In this document: in pieces, positions 21,667 to 32,337 of the stretch | Numbering within the stretch: position 1 is the stretch's first letter | Layout of the letters: each line of letters starts with the position of its first letter | Made by a program: the position numbers and the translations under genes | Assembly: GCA_918026815.1 (NCBI GenBank) | Contig: CAKJVC010000150.1 | Coordinates: forward strand, 62,001-126,000 | Direction: 5' to 3' | DNA length: 64,000 bases | From: Chalara sp. BL73 | Taxonomy: Eukaryota; Ascomycota; Leotiomycetes; Helotiales | The notes under the pieces: model-generated | Databases searched by the model: none | Told to the model about the DNA's origin: nothing | Seen by the model: only the letters and a program-made list of their open reading frames with translations

Positions 21667-22134
21667 ATCTGACAGATACATATTAGTCAGCGAATTCGCT
21701 TTTTTGGGATCAAGTAACGTAGCCAAGGTATTCAACAAGGCCACCTAGTCCTCAATGTCCATTACTTGAATAATCTTTTGCAGCATTGTCTCTATTCCGG
21801 AGAAACACCCTTTATTCGTGGAATAACAGGTGGACGTGAGTCTCACTTTCCTAGACCTGAATGCCTGTTTTCAAGTGCCATTTCTAATATTATCAGTCGG
21901 CCATCCTTTGATCCATCTATCATATGCCTATGGAGTCGGAAGTAAATAAGTTATCACTGAATCACTGAGCCTCGCAGCACAGAATATGCTCCAGGGTTTA
22001 TCAATACTTTCGCACTCCTCGAGGCCCACAAGCCGGCTCCCTTGGGATACCAAAGACAGCATGGAAAGCTTCAAGCTTTCCCAAAAAGACACCATTGTTG
22101 GATTGAGTACAAATATGATCACAGTTACGTGGCC

Positions 22135-22359
22135 TCCAGAAAGTATGCGGTAAATCAATAAATTGCTGAAGGTTATAAAACCATGAATCAAGAGAAGGAA
22201 ATCTACTTATAGAGATGTGATATCACATGTGAGTGTCACATACGTAAGGCATACGTCGATCGATTCACCATCAAAGCTAGAATACGTAGCGCATACGCAT
22301 ACGTATCTAGAACTTCCCCAATAGGCTAGGTATGATCCTTAGACCTAGCTTATTCAACA
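22135..22359 (+). mobile_element. Copia-like LTR-element tail, copy 1
   Basis: 22216-22359 begins TGTGATATCACATGTGAG and ends TTATTCAACA. The preceding 80 bp (GAAAGTATGCGGTAAATC..., purine-rich AAGAGAAGGAAA) is also shared with the sequence before 48091. The two together look like the 3' end of an internal region plus LTR of the same element family. No coding remnant or target duplication is seen. Confidence 0.55.
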
Positions 22360-22544
22360 ACCATCCCATTGCTTGCGAAGACTTATTACAACGGCTTGAA
22401 GCACGACTTTTTCGTCGTCCACATCATGATTATGAGCTACGCGTTATGTGTAGTGCTTCAATTTGCCCCTCAGGAGCAGCAGATCAAGCTGGCGCGGTAG
22501 CGGTGGATGTTTGGTCTGTTTGTGTACATTGCACAATTGCACAA

Positions 22545-22760
22545 TTGCGCCTGACTATCCGCAAAGGAACGATCGCTGCTGTCGACTATAAGTGCCGGAG
22601 CTGGGATTGGATTAAGGAACAAGCGAAATATTCAATGGAATCGCATTTTATAAAAGTCCTTCGGGCTATCGCTATCATCAAAGAGACATGGCGAAATGAA
22701 GATAATTAGTGTTTGAGTGCTGCAGCCAAATTTGTTGATAAGTTTGACGGACAGAAATTG
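22545..22760 (+). pseudogene. Questin-oxidase-like gene relic
   Basis: A plus-strand frame encodes CRSWDWIKEQAKYSMES followed by HFIKVLRAIAIIKETW. This aligns position by position with GRDWDWVIEKSLGHTWAMDD and HFFKAVRAPKVFEETY of the intact questin-oxidase-like protein at 27817-29261. After a stop (AAT TAG) homology continues in another frame (SAAAKFVDKFDGQK versus LKAAVKYISEFNGWQ), so the copy is frameshifted. Only the C-terminal part remains. It lies directly after the copia-like LTR, whose insertion may have cut off the 5' part. Confidence 0.7.
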
Positions 22761-22900
22761 GAAATAGGACAATACCAGATGAGTAACAGGATTCTCACCA
22801 TTTATACCAGGATGTTTGGCAAAATATGTGTTTGGAAACCAGGAATCTAATAGTTCCTTTGCAAAGCTCCTTGAAGGTCTGTTCTATACATAATATCCAA

Positions 22901-23906
22901 TTAAGCATTGTTGATATAAAGCCCCGCCTGCTCTACCTCTTTGGCCCATAGGTTCCAGGGCCTACTCGCCGACCAATGCGTCATAGTAGCGGCTGCGGCT
23001 GCCTCCCTATCAGTAAGGAATCTTGCTTCGGGCAAAGCTGTGGTGGATGTCCGGTAAGCAGATTGCATCAATAGCACTGTCGTCTGAATAGAAGCATTTT
23101 TCTGCGTATATATAGCGCGAAGCACACACTCTTCCATATTGGGGGCAACGACCGTCATGCCATGACCGCGCATCATGACTACAGCGTGCTCGATGCTGTG
23201 GCTCTCCATGTCCGAGTTGGAGAAATGATCGGCTAACGCTTTTCCGAGCCGAACATTCCGTACCAGCATGTCTTGCACATCATCCGCTTGGTAGAAAGCC
23301 GAGATATCGTACACCGGCGTAAAGGTACCTATAATTTTCAAGACGTTATTTATGACCCATCTCCAGAACAGTGGTAGCAAAAACAGTTGTTTATTCCGTA
23401 CATACCTAAAAACCCTGCCATGTGAAAACAAGCTTGCAATGGCACTCCTGCAATCTAGTCAACAATTTTACGTGTAGATCTGGTAAAGTAACTTCACCAG
23501 ATATCCCGTATGGGATGACAGATTCAGCATGGCTGTGGATTACAGCATAAGCATCAGGATACTTTTTGTATATTTCACTATGAATATAGCGCTCTACGTA
23601 TCCATCTGTCAAGGATGTTTCTAAGGGTGACGCATCGGTCACCAAATAATCAACCAAATCTTCGGGAAAGGAGACTAGCGCTGGGGCGATCTGTCGTGGC
23701 ATAATAAACACATGAGGTTTTGAAGGATGCCGTATCGAAAGATGTCCGTATGCATCTAGCACACTGCAAATATCTCAGCGTGATCCAAAACTTAGATATG
23801 AGTCACGAATAACATGCCTATGGTAGTGGAGGATATGACATGCTGAAATAAATTTGCGACAGAGATCATCAGCAAGGGAAGTCCTCAATGGAGGAGATTC
23901 CGACAT
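22901..23906 (-). CDS. Class II aldolase/adducin-domain protein
   Basis: 274 aa. Exons are 23906-23818, 23763-23498, 23447-23406 and 23328-22901, introns 54, 50 and 77 nt. Intron 1 is of the GC-AG type (AG|GCATGT...TTTGCAG); all GT alternatives break frame. Restored landmarks are YHSVLDAYGHLSIRHP, the zinc-binding HSHAE (His106, His108), GVPLQACFHMAGFLG, the third metal His in MMRGHGMTVV, and HWSASRPWNLWAKEVE near the end. Family members cleave or form C-C bonds (fuculose-phosphate-type aldolases) and are common in fungal secondary and aromatic clusters. In a meta-cleavage-like route it could cleave a hydroxy-oxo acid (inference). A GTGGGAC site lies 116 bp upstream. Confidence 0.92.
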
Positions 23907-24021
23907 CGTGGACGAGAATTGTGAAGCCAAACAAGATCAAAACGTAGTTGATAAGCTACACATTGGGAACACCCTTTCGCATGCTTTTGGTTGTGGCGAC
24001 CCAGGACTTTAGAAGCAGATT

Positions 24022-24028
24022 GTGGGAC
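24022..24028 (+). promoter_or_regulatory. Cluster motif GTGGGAC (aldolase promoter)
   Basis: TGTGGGAC at 24021-24028, 116 bp upstream of the class II aldolase ATG (23906, minus strand). Confidence 0.6.
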
Positions 24029-24395
24029 AGTGGGAGCCGGCCTCGCCAGAACCCATTACTAAGATTTCATCAGTGCCTGCGCCACAGGCTGCTCAAAAGG
24101 GTAAAAGACTAGTGTAGATAGGTGGGCTATTGGTAGTATCAGCTCGAGTATTGGAGTGGTGGCGGAGACTTTTATAGGAACCTAAACATTGAATTAATCT
24201 AACGCTATGTATAACTGCTTCATAAATATCACATACCTGCAGCCACATGCTATAGTCCGACTACTATCTACCTGGTAGGCGATTAAAGAATCCCACAATA
24301 GTTACCTTATAAATTAGTTCCATTTTACATACCAGTGTTGATTCAGGTGGGTGGGTTCGTGGTTCGGCAAAAAAAGAAACGCGAACAAAGACTAT

Positions 24396-24448
24396 GTGGG
24401 ACTAACTTGGCGAACTTTGGAAGCCTCGAATATCCCTATTTGTGGGAC
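24396..24448 (+). promoter_or_regulatory. Cluster motif GTGGGAC, two orphan copies
   Basis: TGTGGGAC at 24395-24402 and 24441-24448, about 490-540 bp upstream of the aldolase start and with no other gene nearby. They may serve the aldolase at a distance or mark a lost gene. Confidence 0.5.
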
Positions 24449-25886
24449 CTGCTTTATCCTTTCGCTTGTACTGCAGAGGTGAATTAGTCAACCAATTAAT
24501 CGGACGTAACGTCGACAGTCTGGAACTGACTAGAAAAATTTGCCTCACATGCACGCTAAGGCCAGAGGTTTTTCTATGTTAGGTATCACTTCGATTCAAC
24601 AACAAACCCTCTACAACACTGAAAAACGAGTTGAAATTCGAACCAGCTTTCAATTATTCGCACCTGTTTACTATACGAGTTTCGGAACACACAACGTGGA
24701 AATGCTGAGGAAGTGAACTGGAAGAGGGGTGGAAAGTTACACGTACGACAAAACTACAACACAAGCATTTGGGCGGCTCGTACCTTCGATAGATATATAC
24801 CCGTGGTCGGAGGAAGGATCGCGAAAAGTGGACAAAGTGAAGGCGTAATGGAGAAAGACGTGTGAGGAACGAAAGAATCGACGGACGTGAAGGAAGGACT
24901 TTTTTCATTGGGACTCAATCCCCAACACTCACCGGAATATATGAGAGTTTTGGAAGAAGTATGTTAAAGCTGCTGGTCTATTAATATTGACTAATACTAT
25001 CCTTGTAGGGTACCTGTGCTCCTGCTTCCTTTTTACTCTCTTGAGACTTTGTATATGTTGTTGACACCCCACTGAATTGCTTGGCTTGGGTGGCTCGGCT
25101 TTGCTACATAGTCCTCGACTGATACAGCACGTCAAAAGGAATAATAATTAGAATAATAACTGTGGCGAGGCTAGGTATTTCAGGAGAGTGGGGAAACGCA
25201 TTATTTGAATATATTGGAATCTTAGGCACCCGACCTGATACGGCGATGCAACTCATGAAAGCATCCAGCGCTTCAACATACCTGTTATCAGCTCCTTCTT
25301 TGAGCTATATATCTCATGAACAACTTAGAGATATTATCTAGTACTGCTTCTCATTCTCGAATAGAATTGAAGATCTGTCCCACCTTCTGGGGCATTCTGT
25401 GCCAATAAAGGCTTTGCTTGCGTTCCCGGAGATTCTCCAGCCGGTCAGAAGACGTTGAGTAAGATCATAAAGCTATTGTTCTGTGGTTTCCGAATAGCAT
25501 GTGGCACCACGATTGAAAGGTGAACAACACGTTATCTGAAATAAAAATGCACACGGCTTGATGCTTGATGCTAAAAATAATATAGCTACACCATCAGGGT
25601 CTAATACATACTACATTTGACTATGAATTATTAAGCTTGAATTATACATGTATCCTGTGCTCTGCTGCGGAAAGGGCTGAATGTGGAGAAGACCAAATAA
25701 ATTCCGCTTAAAATTCAACGACTCTCTTGGCAAATATTTCACAGTCTGGTACTATCAAAGCGGGTATGGAATGTACAAAATGCCACAAAATCTGGGCTTA
25801 GTCAGTCTTGGAAAGGTCCAGGAAAATTGGTTCTGAAAGAACACCAATTTTCTACGTATTTCTCCCTAACCAGAAAAGAAACATAT

Positions 25887-25951
25887 GTCCCACAAACTCA
25901 TGGTGCGGGATGTACACCAGTGGCCGAACAAGGGCAGGGAGAATGTGGGAC
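25887..25951. promoter_or_regulatory. Cluster motif GTGGGAC, inverted pair (NmrA-like promoter)
   Basis: GTCCCACA at 25887-25894 and TGTGGGAC at 25944-25951, 146 and 82 bp upstream of the NmrA-like ATG at 26033. Confidence 0.62.
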
Positions 25952-26032
25952 GCGAATGGGGCTTAAGTGGCCACTCTTAAAACCCCAGCAGTCGAGGCTC
26001 CTCCCCTATCACCACTTTCCTTCTACATTTCA

Positions 26033-26875
26033 ATGGCCATGGCCGACACGATACATACCGCACCAACTATTGCCCTTCTTGGATCGACTGGAAAGACCGG
26101 CCGTGTAATCCTGCGTTTACTCCTCGCCAAGGGACTCTACAATTTGAGAATCTATGTCCGGTCGAGAGAGAAAATTGTTGCGCTGTTTCCAAATATCGCG
26201 TCAAATCCGCGAGTCCAGCTCTGTGTTGGTCATATCGCAGACCAAAATGCGATGCAGGCGTGTCTCTCTGGCGCCGAAATAATCATCTGTACAATTGGCG
26301 GCTACAGCTACTTCCCCGACACCAGTTTGCGGGAATCGGCTTCTTCAGTCATTGCGGCACTGAATGCTCTGCGGCAGCGCGGTAGCGCATGGCGGAGGCC
26401 TCGTATGCTCTATCTCTCATCGGCTACACGAAGTGAGCGTTTTGCTGCAGCTCGTCCAAAGTTCGTACATTGGTTGATCGAAACTGCATTCCGGAATGGT
26501 TATGATGACTTAAAGGGGGCAATCAAAGTGATCCTAGCAGACCCGACGCTTGTCTCTGTTCTCATGGTGCAACCAAATGTCTTGGTCCAAGAAGAGAATA
26601 CAGGATACGAAATAAGTACTAAGTTCGCCAAACTGGCTGTCTCATATGAGGACCTCGGAGGAGCATTTGTGGAGTTGGCCTTAGAGAGCGGATATGACCA
26701 GCTGAGTGAGGTTGGCGTGTCTAGTCGGCAGGGCGATAGAGCCGCAAAATATGCCCCAATCATTGTGAGCAGATTATTGAGGGGTTTGTTCGCTCGCTAT
26801 GTCCCTGGGGCGTTAACAATTGCAAATCTATTAGAACGCGCATCTTGGAGTTTCTGGTACAGGAGTGCACGTTGA
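26033..26875 (+). CDS. NmrA-like / NAD(P)-binding Rossmann protein (AflX/AvfA-like)
   Basis: 280 aa, single exon. ATG 26033 (MAMADTIHT...) is used because the longer frame upstream begins only with GTG. The Rossmann glycine motif is IALLGSTGKTGRVILRLL. Later landmarks are IIICTIGG, LYLSSATRS and the C-terminal LLRGLFARYVPG. The family includes atypical SDR/NmrA proteins such as AflX and AvfA of aflatoxin biosynthesis, which act with ring-modifying oxidases. Its direct neighbour is a questin-oxidase-like (AflY-type) gene, as aflX and aflY are neighbours in the aflatoxin cluster. It probably reduces or oxidises a quinone-type intermediate (inference). The N-terminus reads straight into the Rossmann strand, so no signal peptide. 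Confidence 0.83.
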   Translation: MAMADTIHTAPTIALLGSTGKTGRVILRLLLAKGLYNLRIYVRSREKIVALFPNIASNPRVQLCVGHIADQNAMQACLSGAEIIICTIGGYSYFPDTSLRESASSVIAALNALRQRGSAWRRPRMLYLSSATRSERFAAARPKFVHWLIETAFRNGYDDLKGAIKVILADPTLVSVLMVQPNVLVQEENTGYEISTKFAKLAVSYEDLGGAFVELALESGYDQLSEVGVSSRQGDRAAKYAPIIVSRLLRGLFARYVPGALTIANLLERASWSFWYRSAR

Positions 26876-27816
26876 TATGAAAGGGTCATGTGTTCGGGGC
26901 AAAATCATGGGTGTGGGGTAATTGGGAAGGTTACTAACTGTGTATAACTCTAGTTTAGAGCTCCCACTCAATATAGACGCTCATAGCCAATATTTACAAG
27001 GTTTCACGATTATCTCGCAAAGCCGAAACTTTCCCAAAAGCGCAAGTTTCGCTGTTTGGTCATTCTTGGATGGTCCGTCCATTGGTATGGAGTGATAACG
27101 GATCAACTGCAAGCCTGTGGCGGATCCTGTGGCTGGCTATGGGCTGTTTACGCCGTTTGCAGCCCTGAACGTACTGCCGCTAAAAACCTTAATTCCCCCA
27201 TAAGGACTTTGTTCCATATCCGAGGTCTTGAACCGGTTTTGACGGATCCTGGCTGTTACAAGTACTAGTTAATTTAATATAAACAAATATTTGCTTAAAT
27301 AGAAAAAGAAAAAACACTGCTCTACTGTTATACAGTGTTCAAAAGTTGCTCTTTTATTTAATTAAAAATAATAAGCAATTAAATACTTGTTTTGGGCCGT
27401 TGCGTAGGGTGGGCGGTTGAGTAGTGGGTGGTTGACTAGGGAGCCCTTGTAATAATCGCTAGAGGAGTATTTCTTATGAGTTTGGTTTCTATCATTATTT
27501 TTTAGTCGGCTTCTCCATAACTATAACCAGTGATTATTGATCAGTACTGTAGAGGACGGAAAATGCTGCCGCATGATGGAGGTAGCCCGCGTGGGAAAGC
27601 CCAGAAAGGTGTATTGCCTTGGGCACAATTACCAGCGTGCGGGCTCCTAATTCATGTGGGACTGTGCCCCTCGGTTCCACAGCCCACCTTGTGATCCGAG
27701 ATCAACCCCAGTATAAAACGACCAGAGTCTCCGGTGGACTCACCGAATCATCGTACTCGCTGCTCATAAGCTGTGAATCGCACTTATAACTAGTGTCAGC
27801 CGCAAAATTGTCCCCG
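26876..27816. other. Intergenic, promoter region
   Basis: About 940 bp. 27100-27265 (GGCTGTTTACGCCGTTTGCAGC...TGGCTGTTACA) resembles 13965-14035 in wording and may be a degenerate repeat. 27270-27390 is AT-rich. A cluster motif lies at 27656. No gene is seen. Confidence 0.4.
27656..27662 (+). promoter_or_regulatory. Cluster motif GTGGGAC (questin-oxidase-like promoter)
   Basis: ATGTGGGAC at 27654-27662, 155 bp upstream of the ATG at 27817. A TATAAAA box lies at 27712-27718. Confidence 0.62.
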
Positions 27817-29261
27817 ATGTGCACCACTAAGATTCGCCTTCCGCAGGCTTCGCAGCAAACAGACCTGAAGCCCGTCCCAATATTTAATGTGACGACACTG
27901 TCTGACGAACGTACGCAGACACTGAGACGTCTTCTCGAGAAGGGCCATGTCACGGTAGCGCCGCTTCGCGAGCCTAAACTGATCCTTCATAGTCACCTAC
28001 CACATGTATGGGGCATCCTCCGTCCAGTACTTTTTGAAGAACTTAGTCTCACAATATACAGCTTCTAGGCTCGGCTTACTGTCTTGGTGCCAGTAGCAGT
28101 CAATTAACGGAGACTTATGAGCACGAAATAACAACCTTGAAGAACATCGATGAAACCTTTGTCCGAGGAACTATTGAAAAGGATACCTGGAGGAGCTTTC
28201 TTTGTCAAAAAGAGTTCGTCGAAGCCTATTCACGCGATGTAAAGTCAGTTGCTTACCCAGGCCATTAGGTATACAGTAGCCTACGTTGACTTTTTTGATA
28301 AAGAAGTGGAAAACGTTGACGGTGATTGGAAGGGAACGATTGAACACTACCTCTATTCGGGACCAGAACCTCTTATCAACGGCTATATTGGGGGTCGTAT
28401 GTTTCCTTAGTCTATGGTCATTCCAGAATGCTAAACATGCTGACAGTCGGCCACCCTTTCATTCACCTTGCATACGCATATGAGTTTCAGAGCAAGGAAG
28501 TTGCGACACAGGCCCTTAGTCTAGGGTGTACCGAGTACGACCCACTTCACACGCTACTAGATTCTCCTCCTCCGGACACCTCAACGTACAAGACGACCTC
28601 TCTCGCAGAGGTTTTGGAGTGCGTGCGGAATGACAAACGCTTCGATGGGTTGCTTACCGAGCCGGGAATCCTCAACCTCGAGATCGTACTGAAGAAGCGT
28701 ATGGACGTCGTTCTGGAGCATTGGACCGCGTGGGAAGTGGTAGATCCTGTTCAACAGCTCGAACAGTGTTGTGATCTCGGTGTCTTGCTGGCGATCAGTT
28801 CTGTCGGACCAGACCCGCCATTCGACTTTTTCTGCGCTCATATTATGACCGTGGCTCATGCTCTCAGAGTCTTGTGGCAGTATCTCCGCGCAGAACGGCG
28901 GGCGTCCATTTTGAAACAATATGCTATCTACACAATTCTGATCTATATCAACCAGTTCAGGCCTAAATTTGGCATGGAGAATATTGAATCCGTCAATCTC
29001 AACGGCCGAGATTGGGATTGGGTAATTGAAAAGTCGCTGGGGCATACCTGGGCCATGGACGATCACTTCTTCAAGGCCGTACGGGCCCCAAAAGTTTTCG
29101 AGGAGACTTACGGTAGGAAGGACGGCTTCTACTTGAAAGCCGCTGTAAAATACATATCTGAGTTTAATGGCTGGCAGGGGTTCGGACTAGGGGTGGACGG
29201 TTATATTCCAAGTCGGGATGGATATATCCCAGAGCAAAAGTGCGATGCCAAGGGGCTCTAG
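27817..29261 (+). CDS. Questin-oxidase-like protein (AflY-type Baeyer-Villiger oxidase family)
   Basis: 427 aa. Exons are 27817-28005, 28062-28213, 28269-28396 and 28447-29261; introns 56, 55 and 50 nt. The second intron (GTTCGT...TTAG) was fixed by frame and by the restored family stretch FLCQKEYTVAYVDFFDKEV, the third by NGYIGGLGHPFIHLAYAYE. Earlier landmarks are LILHSHLPHLLGSAYCLGA. The family (questin oxidase, AflY/HypA) catalyses oxidative ring opening of anthraquinone- or xanthone-type compounds. Length and motifs are complete, so the gene looks functional. It pairs with the upstream NmrA-like gene, has a motif 155 bp upstream, and a relic of a second copy lies at 22.5 kb. Confidence 0.9.
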
Positions 29262-30454
29262 ACCCACAGACTCGTAATGCACTGGGCTACAATGGTACCA
29301 CTGGGCAATTAGTGTTGTCGATTTTGGTTCGAAATAGTTTTGCTAGACAATTAATATTGTCATTACTTTTTCCGCTACCCGGTTTGATTGGCATTTCTTG
29401 CTCTGCTTGACTTACCTTGAAAGTTCCTTACAAGTAAAGCTCTGTTGACTGACATTAACATCAAAGCAGCGCAATGAGGTCGCAAAAAACTTGGAAGCTG
29501 TGGAAGCTGGGCATTCTCCATAGAGACGGCTTATGACTATTACTCGTTAAGGCGTAGGAAGAGGTCTCATGTGGTTGTGATCGGACTCGTTACCCTACGA
29601 GTTATTTTCCCTGGCACACAAACTCGACTCGATCCTCAGAAATTGGTGACTGCTTACCCTCCATCTCTCCAAAGATATCCTCTATCCAAGGTCCGAGGCC
29701 AACATACCAGATATCCGGCCTGTTTCTCCAGAAGTGACATACTTTGGCAAAATCATGCAACTATTCTAATGTTGGGAGTTAGCACCGTGTGTGAAGAGTA
29801 AACAGAGTGATTTTGGATTTAGGAGGGTCAAATGTGCTATGGCAATGTGTTGTACTGTACGCAGGCAGGGCTGCTTTCTGCCCCTTTTTGGGCGACAGAA
29901 TGCTGCGCTTCGAAATTGCATTCGAATTGTGTCACGTGACATTTTATTATACAGCACCCAAGTCACTCCTTTCCACAGTGAAAGGAGGGTTCAGGTCCGA
30001 AGTCTGGACGGCGAGGCACTGCTGGTGTGGGACATGTGGGACATCGGGATATGTTGCGTGCAAGACGGCAATTCTAGAACGGATATCCTCTATAGGGACC
30101 CATATGAGGAGCGCAATTTTGATTTCTCCTGGGATGACCAAGCAATTTCAGAGTGCAGACTCGTACAATGGTCCGCTATGAAGTTGTGCAGCCTGTAACT
30201 TTGAGTCTAGGGATAATTGTTCACCATAGAAGATAATAAATGGGTTCCGCCTATTTCGACGCGTGGACGGGACCTGCTCAGACAGTTAAGGGCCGCTTCC
30301 CCGCTTCTCGACAACCCCTCTCATTCCTCTCACTTACAGAACTACCTAGTTACGCTTCGCAGACGATTTATATAAATGAAGTTCCTTTTTTGGTGCTACA
30401 TAATGTTCACCAGAATCTCCATAATCTTGTGTTTGTTACTTGATCTTTTCCACC
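29262..30454. other. Intergenic, tannase promoter region
   Basis: 1.2 kb. It holds the tandem motif pair at 30027-30042 and a TTTATATAAAT box at 30367-30377. No gene or recognised repeat is seen. Confidence 0.45.
30027..30042 (+). promoter_or_regulatory. Cluster motif GTGGGAC, tandem pair at 9 bp
   Basis: Perfect tandem TGTGGGACA TGTGGGACA at 30026-30043, 413-428 bp upstream of the tannase-family ATG (30455). It is the clearest doubled form of the motif in the window. Confidence 0.68.
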
Positions 30455-32041
30455 ATGACCTTCTGCGTTAGCGTATCCCTTTCTTTCCTCGCGCTCTTCA
30501 GCACTATCTGGGCGTTTCCGACGGAAATTGTGTCACCGAGCGTGCCATATAAATTTTCAGGTTCTTGCTTGACGTCATCTTTCGACGCACCAGAGCTGTT
30601 TGGTGCTACGATCTTGTCCATATCCGCTACCGAATTTCGTAACTATACGCTCATTGAAGAAAACATCACCAACCTCAACTTCTGTCTGGTCAAAGTCACA
30701 TACACTCACCCGGGACGAGGTGATGCTGTCCAAATCCAGGTGTGGTTACCTCTGGGCGGCTGGAACTCTCGATTCTTAGGCATAGGCGGTGCAGGGTACT
30801 CGATGGGCACATATGACTCGGCGCTCGCTCCAGCAGTAGGACAAGGCTATGTTGCCGCTACCACAGATGGAGGTATTGATAGCAATATAAATACTCCAGC
30901 GACCTGGGCGCTCGGCAGCCCAGGGAATATCAACTACGACCTGTTAGTCAACTTTGCGTCGCAGTGTTTGAATGACTTAGCTGTTATTGGTAAATCTATC
31001 ACGAGAAGTTTTTATGGCAGGCCAGCGAAGTACTCGTACTGGAGTGGATGCTCAACTGGTGGAAGGCAGGGACTGATGTCAGCGCAGCGATATCCAACCA
31101 ACTATGACGGCATCCTGGCTGGCGCACCTGCGACGTACTGGACTCGAATCGTGCCTGCAACACAGTGGGCTCAGGTTGCCATGTACGAAGAAGGTGTCTA
31201 TCCGCCAAAATGTGAATTCACAGCAATCACCGCCGCAGCTGTTGAGGCTTGTGATTTAATTGACGGCGTTAAAGATGGCATTATTTCGGCACCTGGACTC
31301 TGTCAATTTGACCCACACACTCTCATCGGACAATCGTTTAAATGTGGCGAAGTGATAAGAAAATTCTCGTCCCAAGCGGTCACAGTTGCACAGAAAATCT
31401 GGCAGGGACCAACCACGTCAAACGGCTCCACTACATGGTATGGTTACAACCAAGATGCTAATCTGGCCGTCGTCGCAAACACGACTCAGTACCCCAATGG
31501 CACTGGGGCTTCGAATCCCTTTCTCATTGGTTCAACATGGATCTCATATTTCCTTGGCAAGGATCCAATGCTTGACGTAGCGAACATTACCTACGAGGAG
31601 TACTTTGCGCTTAGCCATCAATCTGTCCAAGAGTATAATTCCATTATCGGCACAGACGATCCTGACCTTTCAGGTTTCAAAGCCGCTGGAGGGAAGATTG
31701 TTACATGGCATGGAATTGCTGATCAAATAATACCTACTAATAACTCTATTCACTACTACGAAGCTATTAAAGCCTTGGATTCTAGAGTCGAAGAATTTTA
31801 TCGTCTTTTTCTTGCTCCTGGTGTTGGCCATTGCGGAGGTGGAGTTGGATATTACCCCGACGACGCGCTAGGTGCACTAGTGCAATGGGTTGAGAAAGAC
31901 ATCGCACCGGTCACATTGCCTGCAACGAGCTTGACCAGTGGTAGAAAACAGCCATTATGTACGTACCCATTCGTGGCTGTTTGGGACGGTATTCACGACT
32001 CGGCCGTGGAATCTTCGTACGAATGCGCTGCTTCGTATTGA
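30455..32041 (+). CDS. Tannase/feruloyl esterase family protein, secreted
   Basis: 528 aa, single exon; ATG 30455 is used since the upstream extension begins with TTG. It hydrolyses esters of phenolic acids (tannins, feruloyl, chlorogenic-type esters) outside the cell. An N-terminal hydrophobic signal peptide (about residues 1-20) precedes the mature start near AFPTE. The family's CS-D-HC arrangement is intact: Cys199-Ser200 in SGCSTGGRQG, Asp423 in ADQIIPT and His459-Cys460 in GVGHCGGG. A putative calcium-loop DGVKDGIIS lies at 270-278. Several N-x-S/T sites are present. Its job in the cluster would be to release the aromatic acid. It has a TATA-like box 78-88 bp upstream and a doubled cluster motif. 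Confidence 0.93.
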   Translation: MTFCVSVSLSFLALFSTIWAFPTEIVSPSVPYKFSGSCLTSSFDAPELFGATILSISATEFRNYTLIEENITNLNFCLVKVTYTHPGRGDAVQIQVWLPLGGWNSRFLGIGGAGYSMGTYDSALAPAVGQGYVAATTDGGIDSNINTPATWALGSPGNINYDLLVNFASQCLNDLAVIGKSITRSFYGRPAKYSYWSGCSTGGRQGLMSAQRYPTNYDGILAGAPATYWTRIVPATQWAQVAMYEEGVYPPKCEFTAITAAAVEACDLIDGVKDGIISAPGLCQFDPHTLIGQSFKCGEVIRKFSSQAVTVAQKIWQGPTTSNGSTTWYGYNQDANLAVVANTTQYPNGTGASNPFLIGSTWISYFLGKDPMLDVANITYEEYFALSHQSVQEYNSIIGTDDPDLSGFKAAGGKIVTWHGIADQIIPTNNSIHYYEAIKALDSRVEEFYRLFLAPGVGHCGGGVGYYPDDALGALVQWVEKDIAPVTLPATSLTSGRKQPLCTYPFVAVWDGIHDSAVESSYECAASY

Positions 32042-32337
32042 CTCCCAGGGACATAGCGGAGCTGAGTGGGTAGTGTCTCTGGCTGAAATTTATAATATCT
32101 CCCTCAGTGAATGTTATGGAAAATGGTTGTCTTAATATCACACTTGTAAAATTTTATGAGGAAGTATAGCATGTGCAATATTATCGACTTTAGCTGAAAA
32201 ACGAAGGTAGCGAAGTTTGGGGGATATACGTGTGATTGACTTCCGAAATCCGTTGAATATAAACTTGGAAGTCTGTGCCTCCCCCCTCCACGCGGGCTCA
32301 AAAAGGCTATTTTAGAGATGCTGTTACTTCGAAATTC

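Larger units (their letters stand above)
23907..26032. other. Intergenic with several cluster motifs, no intact gene
   Basis: 2.1 kb. It holds the aldolase promoter motif (24022-24028), two further sites at 24396-24402 and 24442-24448, one GTCCCAC at 25378-25384, and the pair serving the NmrA-like gene. No coding frame with a recognisable domain is seen on either strand, so the middle sites have no obvious target. Confidence 0.5.

Noticed and set aside
28239..28279. Apparent frame break in the questin-oxidase-like gene when GTAAAG is used as donor
   Set aside because: Using donor GTTCGT at 28214 and acceptor TTAG at 28268 gives a 55-nt intron and restores the family sequence, so the gene is not broken.
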